From Acidimicrobiales bacterium (GTDB taxonomy: Bacteria > Actinomycetota > Acidimicrobiia > Acidimicrobiales > RAAP-2): 64,000 bases of DNA. The notes beneath the pieces are model-generated. The model saw only the letters and a list, made by a program, of their open reading frames with translations. It was not told the origin of the DNA and did no database searches. This document shows, in pieces, positions 32,457-41,686 of the stretch (positions are counted from its first letter, which is position 1; the number at the start of each line of letters is the position of its first letter). Made by a program: the position numbers and the translations under genes. The stretch covers positions 1 through 64,000 of the forward strand of contig JASHUY010000017.1 of assembly GCA_030039755.1 (NCBI GenBank). Reading direction: 5' to 3'.

Positions 32457-33835
32457 GCGGCGACCACCTCGCCCACCCTGCGGAGGTGGCCGAACAGGTC
32501 CTGCGCGCGGCGCACCGGCCGTGCATCGCCGTCGTGGAGGAGGCCCACGAGGCGGACGTGCGCTTCGCCAACAACACCGTCACCACCGACGGGGTGCGGG
32601 CCGATCGTCGTGTCACCGCGATCCTCGCCGAGCAACCCGCCGCGCCCGGGGAGCCGGGCCGCGCGGGCATCGCGCGCCGCAGCGGACGAGTCGACGTCGA
32701 CGCGCTCTTGGCAGAGGCGGGCGCGGCCATCGGCCAGGCGGACGACGCCGCCGCGCTCGTGGAGGGTGACGCAGACACGTACTTCGGCGAAGACGCGGCG
32801 GTCACCGGACTCGACCGGCTGTCGTCGGTCGTGCGGAGCCTCGCAGGGGCGTTCTCACGCGCGGACGGCTCTGGGACCGTGCTCTCGGGCTTCGCCGAGC
32901 ACGGCGTGACGACGACGTACCTCGCCTCGTCGACCGGGCTCCGGCGCCGGTACGTCCAGCCGACGGGAGCCCTGCAGCTGGTCGGCCGCAAGGACGGCGC
33001 CTCTGCCTGGGCAGGTGTCGGGAGCGCCGATTTCCTCGACGTCGAGCTCGAGGCCCTGGAGGAGACGGTCCGCCGCGGGCTCGGGTGGTCCGCCCGGCAC
33101 ATCGAGGTCGCGCCGGGCCGCCACGAGGTCGTCCTGCCGCCCAGCGCGGTGGCGGACCTCATGATCTTCCTCGCGTCGGCTGCGGGAGGCCGCGAATCCG
33201 AGGAGGGCCGGACGGTCTTCTCGAAGCCCGGCGGTGGTACCCGGATCGGCGAGTCGCTGACGCCGCTCTCCTTCGACCTGTGGAGCGATCCGGCGGAGCC
33301 GGGACTCGAGTGCGCTCCCTTCCTCGCCACGAGCGTCTCGACCGCGGACGTGTCGGTGTTCGACAATGGGCTCCCGCTGCAGCGGACCAACTGGCTTCGC
33401 GCGGGGAGTCTCGAGCGCCTCCTCTACCACCGCGCCGGAGCCGAACGTTCGCACGCGACGCCGACCGCACCCGTCGACAACCTCTCGCTCGCCCTCTCAG
33501 GGGCGGCGGGCACGCTCGAGGACGTGATCGCCACGACCGAGCGCGGTCTCTTGCTCACGTGCCTGTGGTACATCCGGGAGGTGGACCCCAAGACGCTCCT
33601 GCTCACCGGGCTCACGCGCGACGGCGTCTACGTCGTCGAGAACGGCAAGGTCGTCGGCGCGACGAACAACTTCCGCTTCAACGAGAGCCCCGTCGACGTG
33701 CTCGCACGCGTGACGCAGGCGACGTCGAGCTCGCGCACGTTCGGGCGCGAGACCGGGTCGTGGATGAACCGGACGGCGATGCCCGCACTGCGGGTCCCCG
33801 ACTGGAACATGTCGACGGTCAGCCAGGCGGTGTGA
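32453..33835 (+). CDS. tldE: TldE/PmbA-family protease subunit
   Basis: A 460-residue partner of TldD. It has the same fold ([20 protein letters not shown] near residues 34-53, [13 protein letters not shown] and [14 protein letters not shown]), but lacks the HExxxH zinc site, as TldE does; the equivalent stretch reads [17 protein letters not shown]. It would complete the TldD active compartment. GTG at 32453 overlaps the tldD stop (GTGA), so the subunits are made together. The next gene begins 44 bases after its stop. Confidence 0.92.
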   Translation: MSGDHLAHPAEVAEQVLRAAHRPCIAVVEEAHEADVRFANNTVTTDGVRADRRVTAILAEQPAAPGEPGRAGIARRSGRVDVDALLAEAGAAIGQADDAAALVEGDADTYFGEDAAVTGLDRLSSVVRSLAGAFSRADGSGTVLSGFAEHGVTTTYLASSTGLRRRYVQPTGALQLVGRKDGASAWAGVGSADFLDVELEALEETVRRGLGWSARHIEVAPGRHEVVLPPSAVADLMIFLASAAGGRESEEGRTVFSKPGGGTRIGESLTPLSFDLWSDPAEPGLECAPFLATSVSTADVSVFDNGLPLQRTNWLRAGSLERLLYHRAGAERSHATPTAPVDNLSLALSGAAGTLEDVIATTERGLLLTCLWYIREVDPKTLLLTGLTRDGVYVVENGKVVGATNNFRFNESPVDVLARVTQATSSSRTFGRETGSWMNRTAMPALRVPDWNMSTVSQAV

Positions 33836-33879
33836 GCCGAAAGGGGTTCACGCCCCGGCGCACGGCCCCGGGGCGCGCG

Positions 33880-35127
33880 ATGACGGATGAGGCGCTCGGC
33901 GCGCGCCTCCGCAAGATCACGCCTGCCGTCCTCCGTGGCGAGAGCCGCGGCTGGTCGTACTTCGACGGGCCCTCCGGCACGCAGATGATCGAGCCTGCGA
34001 TCGCCGCGACCGCGGAGCTCTCCCGCACCGGGCTGGCCAACCGCTCCAACCCCTCCCCCGCCGGTGACGAGACCGAGTACGTCGTCGCGTCGGCGCGCGC
34101 CGAGCTGCAGGCGATGTTCCACGCGGACGCGTACGACGTCGCCTTCGGCCAGAACATGACGAGCCTCGCGTTCGCCCTTGGGCACGCCTTCGCCCGCCGA
34201 TGGCCCCGGGACGGTGGAACCGTGGTCGTCACGGTGCTCGAGCATTCCGGCAACGTCGACACGTGGGCACAGCCGTTCGCCGAACGGGGTGTGCGTACCG
34301 CCACGATCGACGTCGACGACCGGACGCTCGATCTGGAAGCGGGTGGCTACGACCGGGTTGACACCGGGGGAGGAGTCGCGCTCGTCGCGGTCACCGCCGC
34401 TGCGAACTCCGTGGGGGTGAAGCCGGACGTCGCCTCGGCCCACGACTTCGCACGCGCACACGACGCGCTGTTCGTCGTCGACGGCGTGCACGCGACCCCG
34501 CACGGCCCGCTGGACCTCGCCGACGCCGACCCGGACGTGTACCTGTGCTCCGCGTACAAGTTCTACGGGCCCCACGTCGGGATCGCGCTGATCAAAAGGG
34601 ACCTGCTCGACGAGCTGCGCCCCTTCAAGGTGGTCCCGGCACCTGACTCGGGCCCGGACAAGCTCGAGACGGGCACGCAGAACCACGAGGCGATCGCCGG
34701 TCTCTCCGCAGCCGTGTGCGCGCTCGGCGGGCTCGCCGGCCGACCTTCGGGCGAAGGAGCCCGGGACGTCCTGCACGCCCTGGGGGAGGTGGACGAAGAG
34801 GTGGCCCGCGGGCTGGCCGAGGACCTGCGTTCGCTCGCCGGCGTCCGGGTCTTCGGGCACGAAGACGACAAGACGACGTACGCGCCGACGATCGCCTTCA
34901 CGGTGGACGGCATCCCCCCCGACGAGGTCGGAGTGGCCTTGCGCCGGCACGGCGTCTTCGTCACGACCGGGGACTTCTACGCCACACGTCTCGCGCGGCG
35001 TCTCGGCGTCGACGCATCGGGCGGCTGGGTACGCGTCGGGCTGTCGGGCTACACGAGCAGAGAAGACGTGGACCGCCTGCTCGGGTCCCTCTCCCGTGTC
35101 GTCGGCGACCGGGCCGCCCGGGCATGA
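33880..35127 (+). CDS. Cysteine-desulfurase-like class V aminotransferase
   Basis: A 415-residue PLP enzyme. Lys227 in CSAYKFYGPHVG is the cofactor lysine, Asp201 and His204 in VVDGVHATPHG are the ring contacts, and His122 (LEHSGNVDTW) stacks on PLP. It resembles the VC1184 (TIGR01976) group, annotated as cysteine-desulfurase-like, more than true IscS or SufS; no clear mobile-loop cysteine stands out. It ends the lysR-tldD-tldE run. The ATG at 33880 lies 44 bases after tldE. The substrate may be cysteine or another amino acid. Confidence 0.88.
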   Translation: MTDEALGARLRKITPAVLRGESRGWSYFDGPSGTQMIEPAIAATAELSRTGLANRSNPSPAGDETEYVVASARAELQAMFHADAYDVAFGQNMTSLAFALGHAFARRWPRDGGTVVVTVLEHSGNVDTWAQPFAERGVRTATIDVDDRTLDLEAGGYDRVDTGGGVALVAVTAAANSVGVKPDVASAHDFARAHDALFVVDGVHATPHGPLDLADADPDVYLCSAYKFYGPHVGIALIKRDLLDELRPFKVVPAPDSGPDKLETGTQNHEAIAGLSAAVCALGGLAGRPSGEGARDVLHALGEVDEEVARGLAEDLRSLAGVRVFGHEDDKTTYAPTIAFTVDGIPPDEVGVALRRHGVFVTTGDFYATRLARRLGVDASGGWVRVGLSGYTSREDVDRLLGSLSRVVGDRAARA

Positions 35128-35154
35128 CGGCTCACGGGCCCGTGCGCCGAGCGG

Positions 35155-36051
35155 TCACTTGACGAAGAGCGGGTTCACGGGGCATCCCGAAGCTCCGACC
35201 AGCTTCAGCGGAGACGCGATGTACAGGCCCACGTAGCGCCCGTCCGCCGTGCAGTCGGCCGCCAGGTCCGCCAGCCAGAGCACCTCGTGGAACTGGAGTC
35301 CCCGATCGCGCAGCAGGTGGTGGTGGAGGCAGAACTGTTCTGTCGTCTCGGGGTCTCTCGGGAGCTCGTTGGCGAGCGTGTCGGTGCCGACGCCCAGCAC
35401 ACCGTGCGCGTCGACCCATTCGAAGAGCTCCTCGTCGTAGCTGAGGCCAGGTTCCGAGTACTCGGCGAAGAAGGCGGCGTTGCCTTCGTCTCGGTAGCGT
35501 TCGAGGCTCCCCGTGCGCAGGATCACCATGTCGCCCGGCTCGATCGCGACCTCCTCGTTCCGCAGGCACGACTCGATCTCGTCCAGGCCGATCTGATGGT
35601 CGCGCCGCAGCGGCGCGCCGCCGGTGCTCCGGCAGAGATCCACGAGAACCCCCCGGCAGAAGATGCCGACCCGCGCGATCGCGGCCACGTCCGCGTGGGC
35701 GAGCCCTCCCACGGTCGAGGATGCCGGAACCCCGCCGGTGATCGTCCCGTCGACGATGACGTGCCCCAGCGCGTCGAGGTGCGTGCCGCCGTGGCAGTTC
35801 AGCAGCACACCGTCGTCGACCCAGGCGACGTTGCCCGCGTCGGGGCGCACGATGCCTTTCTCGTAGTGCGACCAGTCCTGGTACATGATGTGCAGCGGGA
35901 CCGGGCTTCCCGGATAGCCGGGGGTGGGTGTCCGCCCGAAGAACTCGAGGCCGAGCGTGAAGACCCGTCCGTCACGGACCGAGCCGAGCGCCCGGAGGCG
36001 GTCCCTCGGGCGCAGATCCGCCAGCCGTCCGACGCCGTCGGTCGCCGTCAT
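35155..36051 (-). CDS. Cyclase-family metal-dependent hydrolase
   Basis: A 298-residue member of the kynurenine-formamidase-like cyclase family (PF04199). The metal motif HxGTHxDxxxH is His87-Gly-Gly-Thr-His91-Leu-Asp93-x3-His97. VILRTGSLERY and NELPRDPETTEQFCLHHHLL follow as in actinobacterial members. The ATG at 36051 gives the usual N-terminus (MTATDGVGRLADL); an in-frame ATG at 36090 would add 13 residues. It is convergent with the cysteine-desulfurase-like gene and divergent from the M20 peptidase. It probably opens an amide or lactone ring; the substrate is unknown. Confidence 0.9.
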   Translation of the reverse strand: MTATDGVGRLADLRPRDRLRALGSVRDGRVFTLGLEFFGRTPTPGYPGSPVPLHIMYQDWSHYEKGIVRPDAGNVAWVDDGVLLNCHGGTHLDALGHVIVDGTITGGVPASSTVGGLAHADVAAIARVGIFCRGVLVDLCRSTGGAPLRRDHQIGLDEIESCLRNEEVAIEPGDMVILRTGSLERYRDEGNAAFFAEYSEPGLSYDEELFEWVDAHGVLGVGTDTLANELPRDPETTEQFCLHHHLLRDRGLQFHEVLWLADLAADCTADGRYVGLYIASPLKLVGASGCPVNPLFVK

Positions 36052-36209
36052 CGCGATCGCGCACCCCTGCACATGGTCGCGATGTAGCACCGGCGTGGCT
36101 GACGGTCAAGCTTCCGGCACCGGGGGGAAGAAAACAAGGTGGACCGGGCGTCCGGGGGCGCCGGCTCCCGGGACGCGTCTTGCCGGTGCACGGCGGTAGC
36201 GTCGGTGCG

Positions 36210-37658
36210 ATGTCAGCCGACGCAACTCCATCTGCGCACGGCGGGACGCACGGGCTCCGTGCCGACGCCCACCGCCTCTGGGAAGGAGCCGTCCTCCCCA
36301 CCCTCTACCGGTACGCCACGATCCCGTGCCTCTCTCCGAACTTCGACGAGCACTGGGAGGCGGACGGCCACCTCGCAGAAGCCGCGTCGCTGCTCCAGAC
36401 CTGGTCGAAGGACCGGGCCGTCGACGGGCTGACGGCGGATGTGCTTGGCGGCGCCGGACGGACGCCGCTCCTCCTCGTCGACGCGCCCGCAACCAAGGGC
36501 GCGGCCGGGAACGTCCTCGTGTACGGCCATCTCGACAAGCAGCCCCCCCTGGGGGAGTGGCGCGAGGGCCTCGGTCCGTTCTCGCCCGTGCGGGAGGGGG
36601 ACCGCCTCTACGGCAGGGGTACCGCCGACGACGGCTACGCGCTGTTCGCCGCGCTGAGCGCGATCGAACTGCTGGACGGCGCGGGGATCCCCCGGCCGCG
36701 TGTCGTCGTCCTCGTCGAGGCGAGCGAGGAAAGCGGGAGCCCCGACCTTCCCGCGCACCTCTCGGAGATGGGTGGCCGTCTCGGGATCCCCGACCTCGTG
36801 GTGTGCCTCGACTCTGGCTGCCTCACGTACGACCGCCTGTGGCTCACCTCTTCCCTGCGGGGCAACCTCGTCGCGACCGTCTCCGTCCAGGTGCTCACCG
36901 AGGGGGTGCACAGCGGAAGCGCGGGCGGCATCGTCCCGACATCGTTCCGGTTGCTCCGGCTCCTCCTCGACCGCCTCGAGGACCCGCGCACGGGCGAGGT
37001 CCGCCTCGCCGCGCTCCACGCCGCGCCCACGGCGTCGGCGGCGTCACCGGGCTGGGAAGGCGCCGAGGTCTTCCCCGTGGTGCCGGGCCTCGAGCTCGAC
37101 GGCGCGTCGGACCGAGACCGTCTCGTCCGGCGAGCCTGGACACCCGTGTTGGCCGTCACGGGCATGGACGGGATCCCGGCCCTGCGCGACGGCGGGAACG
37201 TCCTGCGCCCCTTCACCACCGCCAAGATCTCGCTGCGGCTCCCTCCCTCGGTGGACGCCACCAAAGCGAAGGAAGCGGTCGAGTCCGCGCTCCTCGCCGA
37301 CCCTCCCTCCGGGGCGCGCGTCCGCGTCCACTTCGAGACGCCGGCCACAGGATGGGCATCGCCACCACTCGCCGACTGGGTCGACGCAGCGTTCACGCGT
37401 GCCTCCGAGGAGCTGTTCGGCACCGCTCCCGGAACCCTCGGAGAAGGCGGGACGATCCCGTTCCTGGCCATGCTCGGGGAGCGCTACCCGGGGGTGCCGC
37501 TGGTCGCGACCGGGGTCCTCGGCCCCGGGAGCAACGCGCACGGACCGAACGAGTTCCTCGACATCCCGACGGCCGAGGCGGTCACGATCGCGACCGCCCG
37601 CCTCGTCGAGGCCGCGGCGGCGGACGAGGCCGCGAGAGCCCCCGGCGACGCGCACTAG
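36210..37658 (+). CDS. M20-family dipeptidase/amidohydrolase
   Basis: A 482-residue di-zinc peptidase. Zinc ligands are His107 and Asp109-type residues in VYGHLDKQPP, bridging Asp140 in GRGTADDGY, the catalytic pair Glu173-Glu174 in EASEESGSPD, Asp in VCLDSGC, and His in GSNAHGPNEF. HSGSAGGIVP lies in the dimer/lid domain. It likely cleaves small dipeptides in the cytoplasm. The start at ATG 36210 lacks a strong Shine-Dalgarno; an in-frame start 30 bases earlier is possible. nadC begins three bases after the stop. Confidence 0.9.
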   Translation: MSADATPSAHGGTHGLRADAHRLWEGAVLPTLYRYATIPCLSPNFDEHWEADGHLAEAASLLQTWSKDRAVDGLTADVLGGAGRTPLLLVDAPATKGAAGNVLVYGHLDKQPPLGEWREGLGPFSPVREGDRLYGRGTADDGYALFAALSAIELLDGAGIPRPRVVVLVEASEESGSPDLPAHLSEMGGRLGIPDLVVCLDSGCLTYDRLWLTSSLRGNLVATVSVQVLTEGVHSGSAGGIVPTSFRLLRLLLDRLEDPRTGEVRLAALHAAPTASAASPGWEGAEVFPVVPGLELDGASDRDRLVRRAWTPVLAVTGMDGIPALRDGGNVLRPFTTAKISLRLPPSVDATKAKEAVESALLADPPSGARVRVHFETPATGWASPPLADWVDAAFTRASEELFGTAPGTLGEGGTIPFLAMLGERYPGVPLVATGVLGPGSNAHGPNEFLDIPTAEAVTIATARLVEAAAADEAARAPGDAH

Positions 37659-37661
37659 GAC

Positions 37662-38564
37662 ATGGTGGGGCCCTCGGTCGACCCACCGGTGAACGCGGTG
37701 CGCGAGGCGGTCGCCTTGGCGCTCGCAGAGGACTTGCTGCCCCTCGGAGACCTGTCGGCGTCCCTCCTCGACGCGTCGTGCGGTGCGGAGACCGCGGTGG
37801 TCGCCCGTGCGGCAGGCGTCGTCGCGGGGCGTCTCTGCGCACTCGAGGCCTTCCACCAGGTCGACCCGACGGTCGACGTCGACTGGCGGGCCACGGACGG
37901 CACCGACGTCTTCCCCGGGACGGTCGTCGCCCAGGTGCGCGGCCCGCTGCGGTCGATCCTCACCGCTGAGCGGACCGCGCTGAACTTCCTCTGCCACCTT
38001 TCGGGGGTGGCGACCGCGACCCGTCGCGTCGTCGAGGCGGTCGCGGCGGCCAACCCCTCCACGCGGGTGGTGGACACCCGCAAGACGGTGCCCGGGTTGC
38101 GCGCACTGCAGAAGGCGGCCGTGCGCGCGGGCGGCGGCCGGAACCACCGCGGTTCGCTTTCCGACGGCGTCCTGCTGAAGGACAACCATCTCGGTGGCAT
38201 CCCGATCGCCGAGGCCGTCGCCAGAGCGCGCGCGCTGTTCCCGATGCGGACGGTAGAGGTCGAGTGCGACCGCCCCGACCAGGCGATGGAGGCGGCCGCC
38301 GCGGGAGCGCACATCGTCATGCTCGACAACATGACGCCCGACGGCGTCGCGGACACCGTCCGCGCGTTGCGCGCATCGGGCTACTCGGTGCTCGTCGAGG
38401 TCTCGGGCGGTCTCAGCGAGTCGACCGCTCCAGCCTTCGCTGCAGCCGGCGCCGACCTGCTCTCGGTCGGGGCGCTCACGCACTCCGCCCGGGCACTCGA
38501 CCTCGGCCTCGACCTCGGCACGGGCCCCGAGCTCGGCGCCGGCTTCGAACTCGGCGCGCGATGA
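37662..38564 (+). CDS. nadC: Nicotinate-nucleotide pyrophosphorylase (carboxylating)
   Basis: A 300-residue quinolinate phosphoribosyltransferase, forming nicotinate mononucleotide, CO2 and PPi from quinolinate and PRPP in de novo NAD synthesis. Binding residues are in AERTALNFL (102-110), DTRKTVPGLR (138-147), GGGRNHR (157-163), KDNH (173-176) and VECDRPDQ. The usual partners nadA and nadB are not in the window. It starts three bases after the peptidase and its stop overlaps the start of the GAF/SpoIIE gene by four bases. Confidence 0.95.
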   Translation: MVGPSVDPPVNAVREAVALALAEDLLPLGDLSASLLDASCGAETAVVARAAGVVAGRLCALEAFHQVDPTVDVDWRATDGTDVFPGTVVAQVRGPLRSILTAERTALNFLCHLSGVATATRRVVEAVAAANPSTRVVDTRKTVPGLRALQKAAVRAGGGRNHRGSLSDGVLLKDNHLGGIPIAEAVARARALFPMRTVEVECDRPDQAMEAAAAGAHIVMLDNMTPDGVADTVRALRASGYSVLVEVSGGLSESTAPAFAAAGADLLSVGALTHSARALDLGLDLGTGPELGAGFELGAR

Positions 38565-40888
38565 CAGAGTGCTCGGCCCCTGCACACGAGGGCGAGCCGA
38601 GGGCCGTAGTCCGGGGGCAACCCGACATCACGGAGCTGGTCGGGATCGAGCGGGCGGCCGCCCAGGTCGTAGAGCCCGTCACGCGCATGTGGCGTGACCT
38701 GACCGCCACCGTCGACCGAACGCTCAGCGCCCGCTCGCTCGACGCCGCGCTGCGCGACGCGCTCTCGGCGATCGGACGCATCTTGTCGGTGAACAGCGTC
38801 GCGATCCTGCTCGCGAACGAGGCTGGCGACGAGTTGATCGTGCGCGCCGCGGTCGGGCTCGGCGAGGAGGTTTCGATCGCTCCCGGGATACGTGCGGGAG
38901 ACGGGGTGGCGGGACACGTCCTCGAGACCCGCGAGCCGCTCGTCGTGGGTGACCTTTCGAAGATCCGCGTCGTCGACCCCGCCCTGCGCGACAGCGGCCT
39001 GCGTTCCGTCGCGGCGGTCCCGATGCTCAGCGAGGGGCATCCGCTGGGCGTGATGTGGGCCGGCAGCTACGAAGGAGACCGCTTCACCCTCGAGGACGCG
39101 GAGCTGCTGCAGGTCGCGGCTGACCGCCTTGCGGCCGCGCTCGACCGGGTCCGCGTCTTCGAACGGGAGCGGGCGGCCCGTCGCGAAGCGGAACGGCTCG
39201 CGGAGCGCATCGCGCGGATCCAGCGCGCGACCGCCGAGCTGGCCGCGACGTACGCACCGGCCGACGTCGCAGACGCCATCGTACGCGTCCTGGGATCCGA
39301 TCCCCCTGTCTGGCGGGCGGTGTGGCTGCTCCAGGACGACCGGCTCGAGATCCTGTCGCAGTCCGGCGATCCGCCGGCGGGCTGGGAGACCACGGTGGGT
39401 CTCGAGAGCGACGCCCCGCTCGCTGCAGCGTTGCGCAGCGGGGTCGCGACGTTCGGCGTGACCAGCGACGGTGGGACGGGGGAGCACAGTTGGGCGGCGC
39501 TGCCGATCGTCACCCGGGAGGGCCCGGTTGCTGCGCTCGTGGTCGTCGCAGGGCGCACCGACTGGTTCACCGCCGACGAGCGACTGCTGCTGGCGCTGAT
39601 CGTCGGGCAGGCCGGGCAGGCGTTCGAGCGGGCGCACCTGGTCGCCGCCGAACGCCAGGCCGCGGACCGCGCATCGTTCTTCGCGCGCGCCGCGCAGGTG
39701 CTCGCGGAGGCCGACGATCTCGGAGAGACCCTCGACCGGCTCGGGGATCTCGCGGTGACGGCGATCGGCGAGATCTGCCTCATCGACGTCGTCGCGGAGG
39801 ACGGACGCATCGTGCGGATGGTGGCCAAGCACCGCGACCCCGCCCTCCAACCGCTCGCGGAGCGGCTGCGCACGGATTTTCCTCCCGACCCACAGGGGAA
39901 GCATCCTGCGTTACGCACGATCAGCTCCGGCGAGCCGACCTGGGCCAGGACCATGTCGGACGAGTTCCTCCGCGCGACGACCGTGAGCGAGGAGCACTTC
40001 CGGCTCGTGCGCGAGCTCGGCTTCCGCTCCTACCTCACTGTCCCGCTCGTCGCGTCGGGTCGCGTGGTCGGGTCGGTGACGAGCGTCTCGACCAGCCGGT
40101 CCTTCCGACGCGACGACCTGTCCTTCACCGAAGAGCTCGCGCAGCACGTGGCCGCAGTGGTCGACAACGCTCGCCGCTACGAGACGGCGTTCCGCACGTC
40201 GCACATCCTCCAGTCGAGCCTCCTGCCCGCGCAGTTGCCGGAAGTCCGCGGCGTCACCGTCGAGACCCGCTACCTCACCGCCAACCGCGGCCTCGAAGTC
40301 GGCGGGGACTTCTACGACGTGCTCGCGCTCCCGGCTCACGGCGTGCTCTTCGTCGTCGGCGACGTGGCGGGGCACGACCGAGTTGCGGCTGCGTTGATGG
40401 GACACCTCCGGAGCGCCGTACGGGCGCTCGCGGGTCAGGCCCCGGAACCGTCCGCACTGATCGCTGCGCTGCGGTCCGCGTGGCGGCTGCTCGGCTTCGA
40501 GCGGATCGCGACCGCCCTCGTGGGCCTGCTCGACCCGTCGACCGGTGAGCTCGCCGTCGCGTCGGCCGGCCACTACCCTCCCCTCCTCGTCACGGCGACC
40601 GGGTCGGCGTTTCTCCCGATCGTCCCGGGCCCGCCGCTCGGCATGGAGGCACCGCCTGTCGCGGAGTGGCGCGGAAGGCTCGAAGTGGGCCAGGTCCTTC
40701 TCGGCTTTACGGACGGTGCCGTCGACGAACGCACCGCGGGCAGCGAATCGAGCATGGCGAACCTCGCCCGGGTCGCGACCGGCGGCACCGTCACGCCGGT
40801 CGACGTCTGCGACCGCGTGGTTGACGCTCTCGCTCCGGAGCGTGGCGACGACGTCGCGTTGATCGCGGTGGCGATCGAGCCGGGCTGA
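38561..40888 (+). CDS. GAF-domain PP2C-type (SpoIIE) serine phosphatase
   Basis: A 775-residue signalling protein. Three GAF-like sensor modules lie at about 55-205, 225-370 and 380-530, linked by helices; no membrane segment is present. The C-terminal SpoIIE phosphatase (about 550-775) has the metal sites LEVGGDFYDVL, VVGDVAGHD, ASAGHYPPLL, LLGFTDGAVDER and GDDVALIAVAI. Such proteins dephosphorylate anti-anti-sigma factors in partner-switching control of stress sigma factors, but no anti-sigma gene is nearby. The ATG overlaps the nadC stop, which is an unusual partner for this enzyme. Confidence 0.9.
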   Translation: MTECSAPAHEGEPRAVVRGQPDITELVGIERAAAQVVEPVTRMWRDLTATVDRTLSARSLDAALRDALSAIGRILSVNSVAILLANEAGDELIVRAAVGLGEEVSIAPGIRAGDGVAGHVLETREPLVVGDLSKIRVVDPALRDSGLRSVAAVPMLSEGHPLGVMWAGSYEGDRFTLEDAELLQVAADRLAAALDRVRVFERERAARREAERLAERIARIQRATAELAATYAPADVADAIVRVLGSDPPVWRAVWLLQDDRLEILSQSGDPPAGWETTVGLESDAPLAAALRSGVATFGVTSDGGTGEHSWAALPIVTREGPVAALVVVAGRTDWFTADERLLLALIVGQAGQAFERAHLVAAERQAADRASFFARAAQVLAEADDLGETLDRLGDLAVTAIGEICLIDVVAEDGRIVRMVAKHRDPALQPLAERLRTDFPPDPQGKHPALRTISSGEPTWARTMSDEFLRATTVSEEHFRLVRELGFRSYLTVPLVASGRVVGSVTSVSTSRSFRRDDLSFTEELAQHVAAVVDNARRYETAFRTSHILQSSLLPAQLPEVRGVTVETRYLTANRGLEVGGDFYDVLALPAHGVLFVVGDVAGHDRVAAALMGHLRSAVRALAGQAPEPSALIAALRSAWRLLGFERIATALVGLLDPSTGELAVASAGHYPPLLVTATGSAFLPIVPGPPLGMEAPPVAEWRGRLEVGQVLLGFTDGAVDERTAGSESSMANLARVATGGTVTPVDVCDRVVDALAPERGDDVALIAVAIEPG

Positions 40889-40920
40889 GCACGACCGCAC
40901 CCGGTCGGCCCGCGGTCCAC

Positions 40921-40991
40921 CCTCCGCCGCCCGGTGGGCTGCCTCCGCCGCCCGGTGGGCTGCTACCGGCGTGGGCTGCTACCGGCGCGCG
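40921..40991. repeat. Short tandem repeats in a convergent intergenic gap
   Basis: Two copies of a 21-base unit (40921-40941, 40942-40962), each with CCTCCGCCGCCCGGTGGG, run into two copies of a 15-16-base unit with TGCTACCGGCG. They lie between the stops of two convergent genes. No CRISPR-like spacing is present. They may form hairpins that end transcription, or be slippage products. Confidence 0.7.
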
Positions 40992-40992
40992 G

Positions 40993-41676
40993 TCAGGAAC
41001 CGCCGGCGACCCCGCCACCGATGAGGAGGGCGTGCACTGTCTGCTCGACCTCGGCGGTCACGAGCACGAGCACCTCGTCACCGGACTGGAGCACCGTGTC
41101 CCCGCGTGGCACGACGAGACGGTCCCGTCGCACCACGGCCACGACCGTGGCGTCCCGAGGGAACGCCAGCTCGACGATGGACTTCCCCTCGGCCGGCGAA
41201 TCGTCGGCCAGGGTCACCTCGACCAGGTGCGCGCTCCCCCCCTCGAACTCCAACAGGCGGACGAGAGCCCCCACCGAGACGGCCTCCTCGACGAGAGCGG
41301 TGAGGAGCTGCGGCGTCGAGACCGACACGTCGACGCCCCAGCTCTCGTTGAACAGCCACTGGTTCTTCGAGTTGTTCACCCGCGCGACGACTCTGGGCAC
41401 CGCGAACTCCTGCTTCGAGAGGAGCGAGGTGACGAGGTTGTCCTCGTCGTCCCCGGTCGCGGCGACGACCACGTCGACCGAGGCGAGCCCGGCCGCGTCG
41501 AGAGAGCTCACTTCGCACGCGTCGGCGGCGATCCAGTGGACGTCCGGCAACTCGAGACGGCGGCGTAGCACGAGGTCCGGATCCAGCTCGAGCACGAGGA
41601 CGTCGTGGCCGTCCTTGGCGAGATCCCGGGCGATGGCCGTGCCGACGCTGCCTGCTCCGGCGATCGCCACCCTCAC
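40993..41676 (-). CDS. TrkA-type potassium channel/transporter regulatory protein
   Basis: A 227-residue RCK protein. The N-terminal Rossmann part has AIAGAGSVGTAIARDL and VLELDPDL (NAD(H)/ATP site), then ADACEVSSL, AATGDDEDNL and a C-terminal TrkA_C module (LVEVTLADDSPAEGKSI and SGDEVLVLVTAEV). It gates K+ uptake in response to nucleotides. It starts ten bases after a second TrkA gene, forming a pair like mycobacterial CeoB/CeoC. No TrkH or TrkG membrane subunit is adjacent; the KimA-like transporter divergent from the pair may be the partner. Confidence 0.9.
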   Translation of the reverse strand: MRVAIAGAGSVGTAIARDLAKDGHDVLVLELDPDLVLRRRLELPDVHWIAADACEVSSLDAAGLASVDVVVAATGDDEDNLVTSLLSKQEFAVPRVVARVNNSKNQWLFNESWGVDVSVSTPQLLTALVEEAVSVGALVRLLEFEGGSAHLVEVTLADDSPAEGKSIVELAFPRDATVVAVVRRDRLVVPRGDTVLQSGDEVLVLVTAEVEQTVHALLIGGGVAGGS

Positions 41677-41686
41677 GCTCTCGTCC

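Noticed and set aside
35133-35144. Perfect palindrome CACGGGCCCGTG between convergent genes
   Set aside because: No loop and no U-tract; it could be a terminator stem but a 12-base palindrome of G and C is not rare here.
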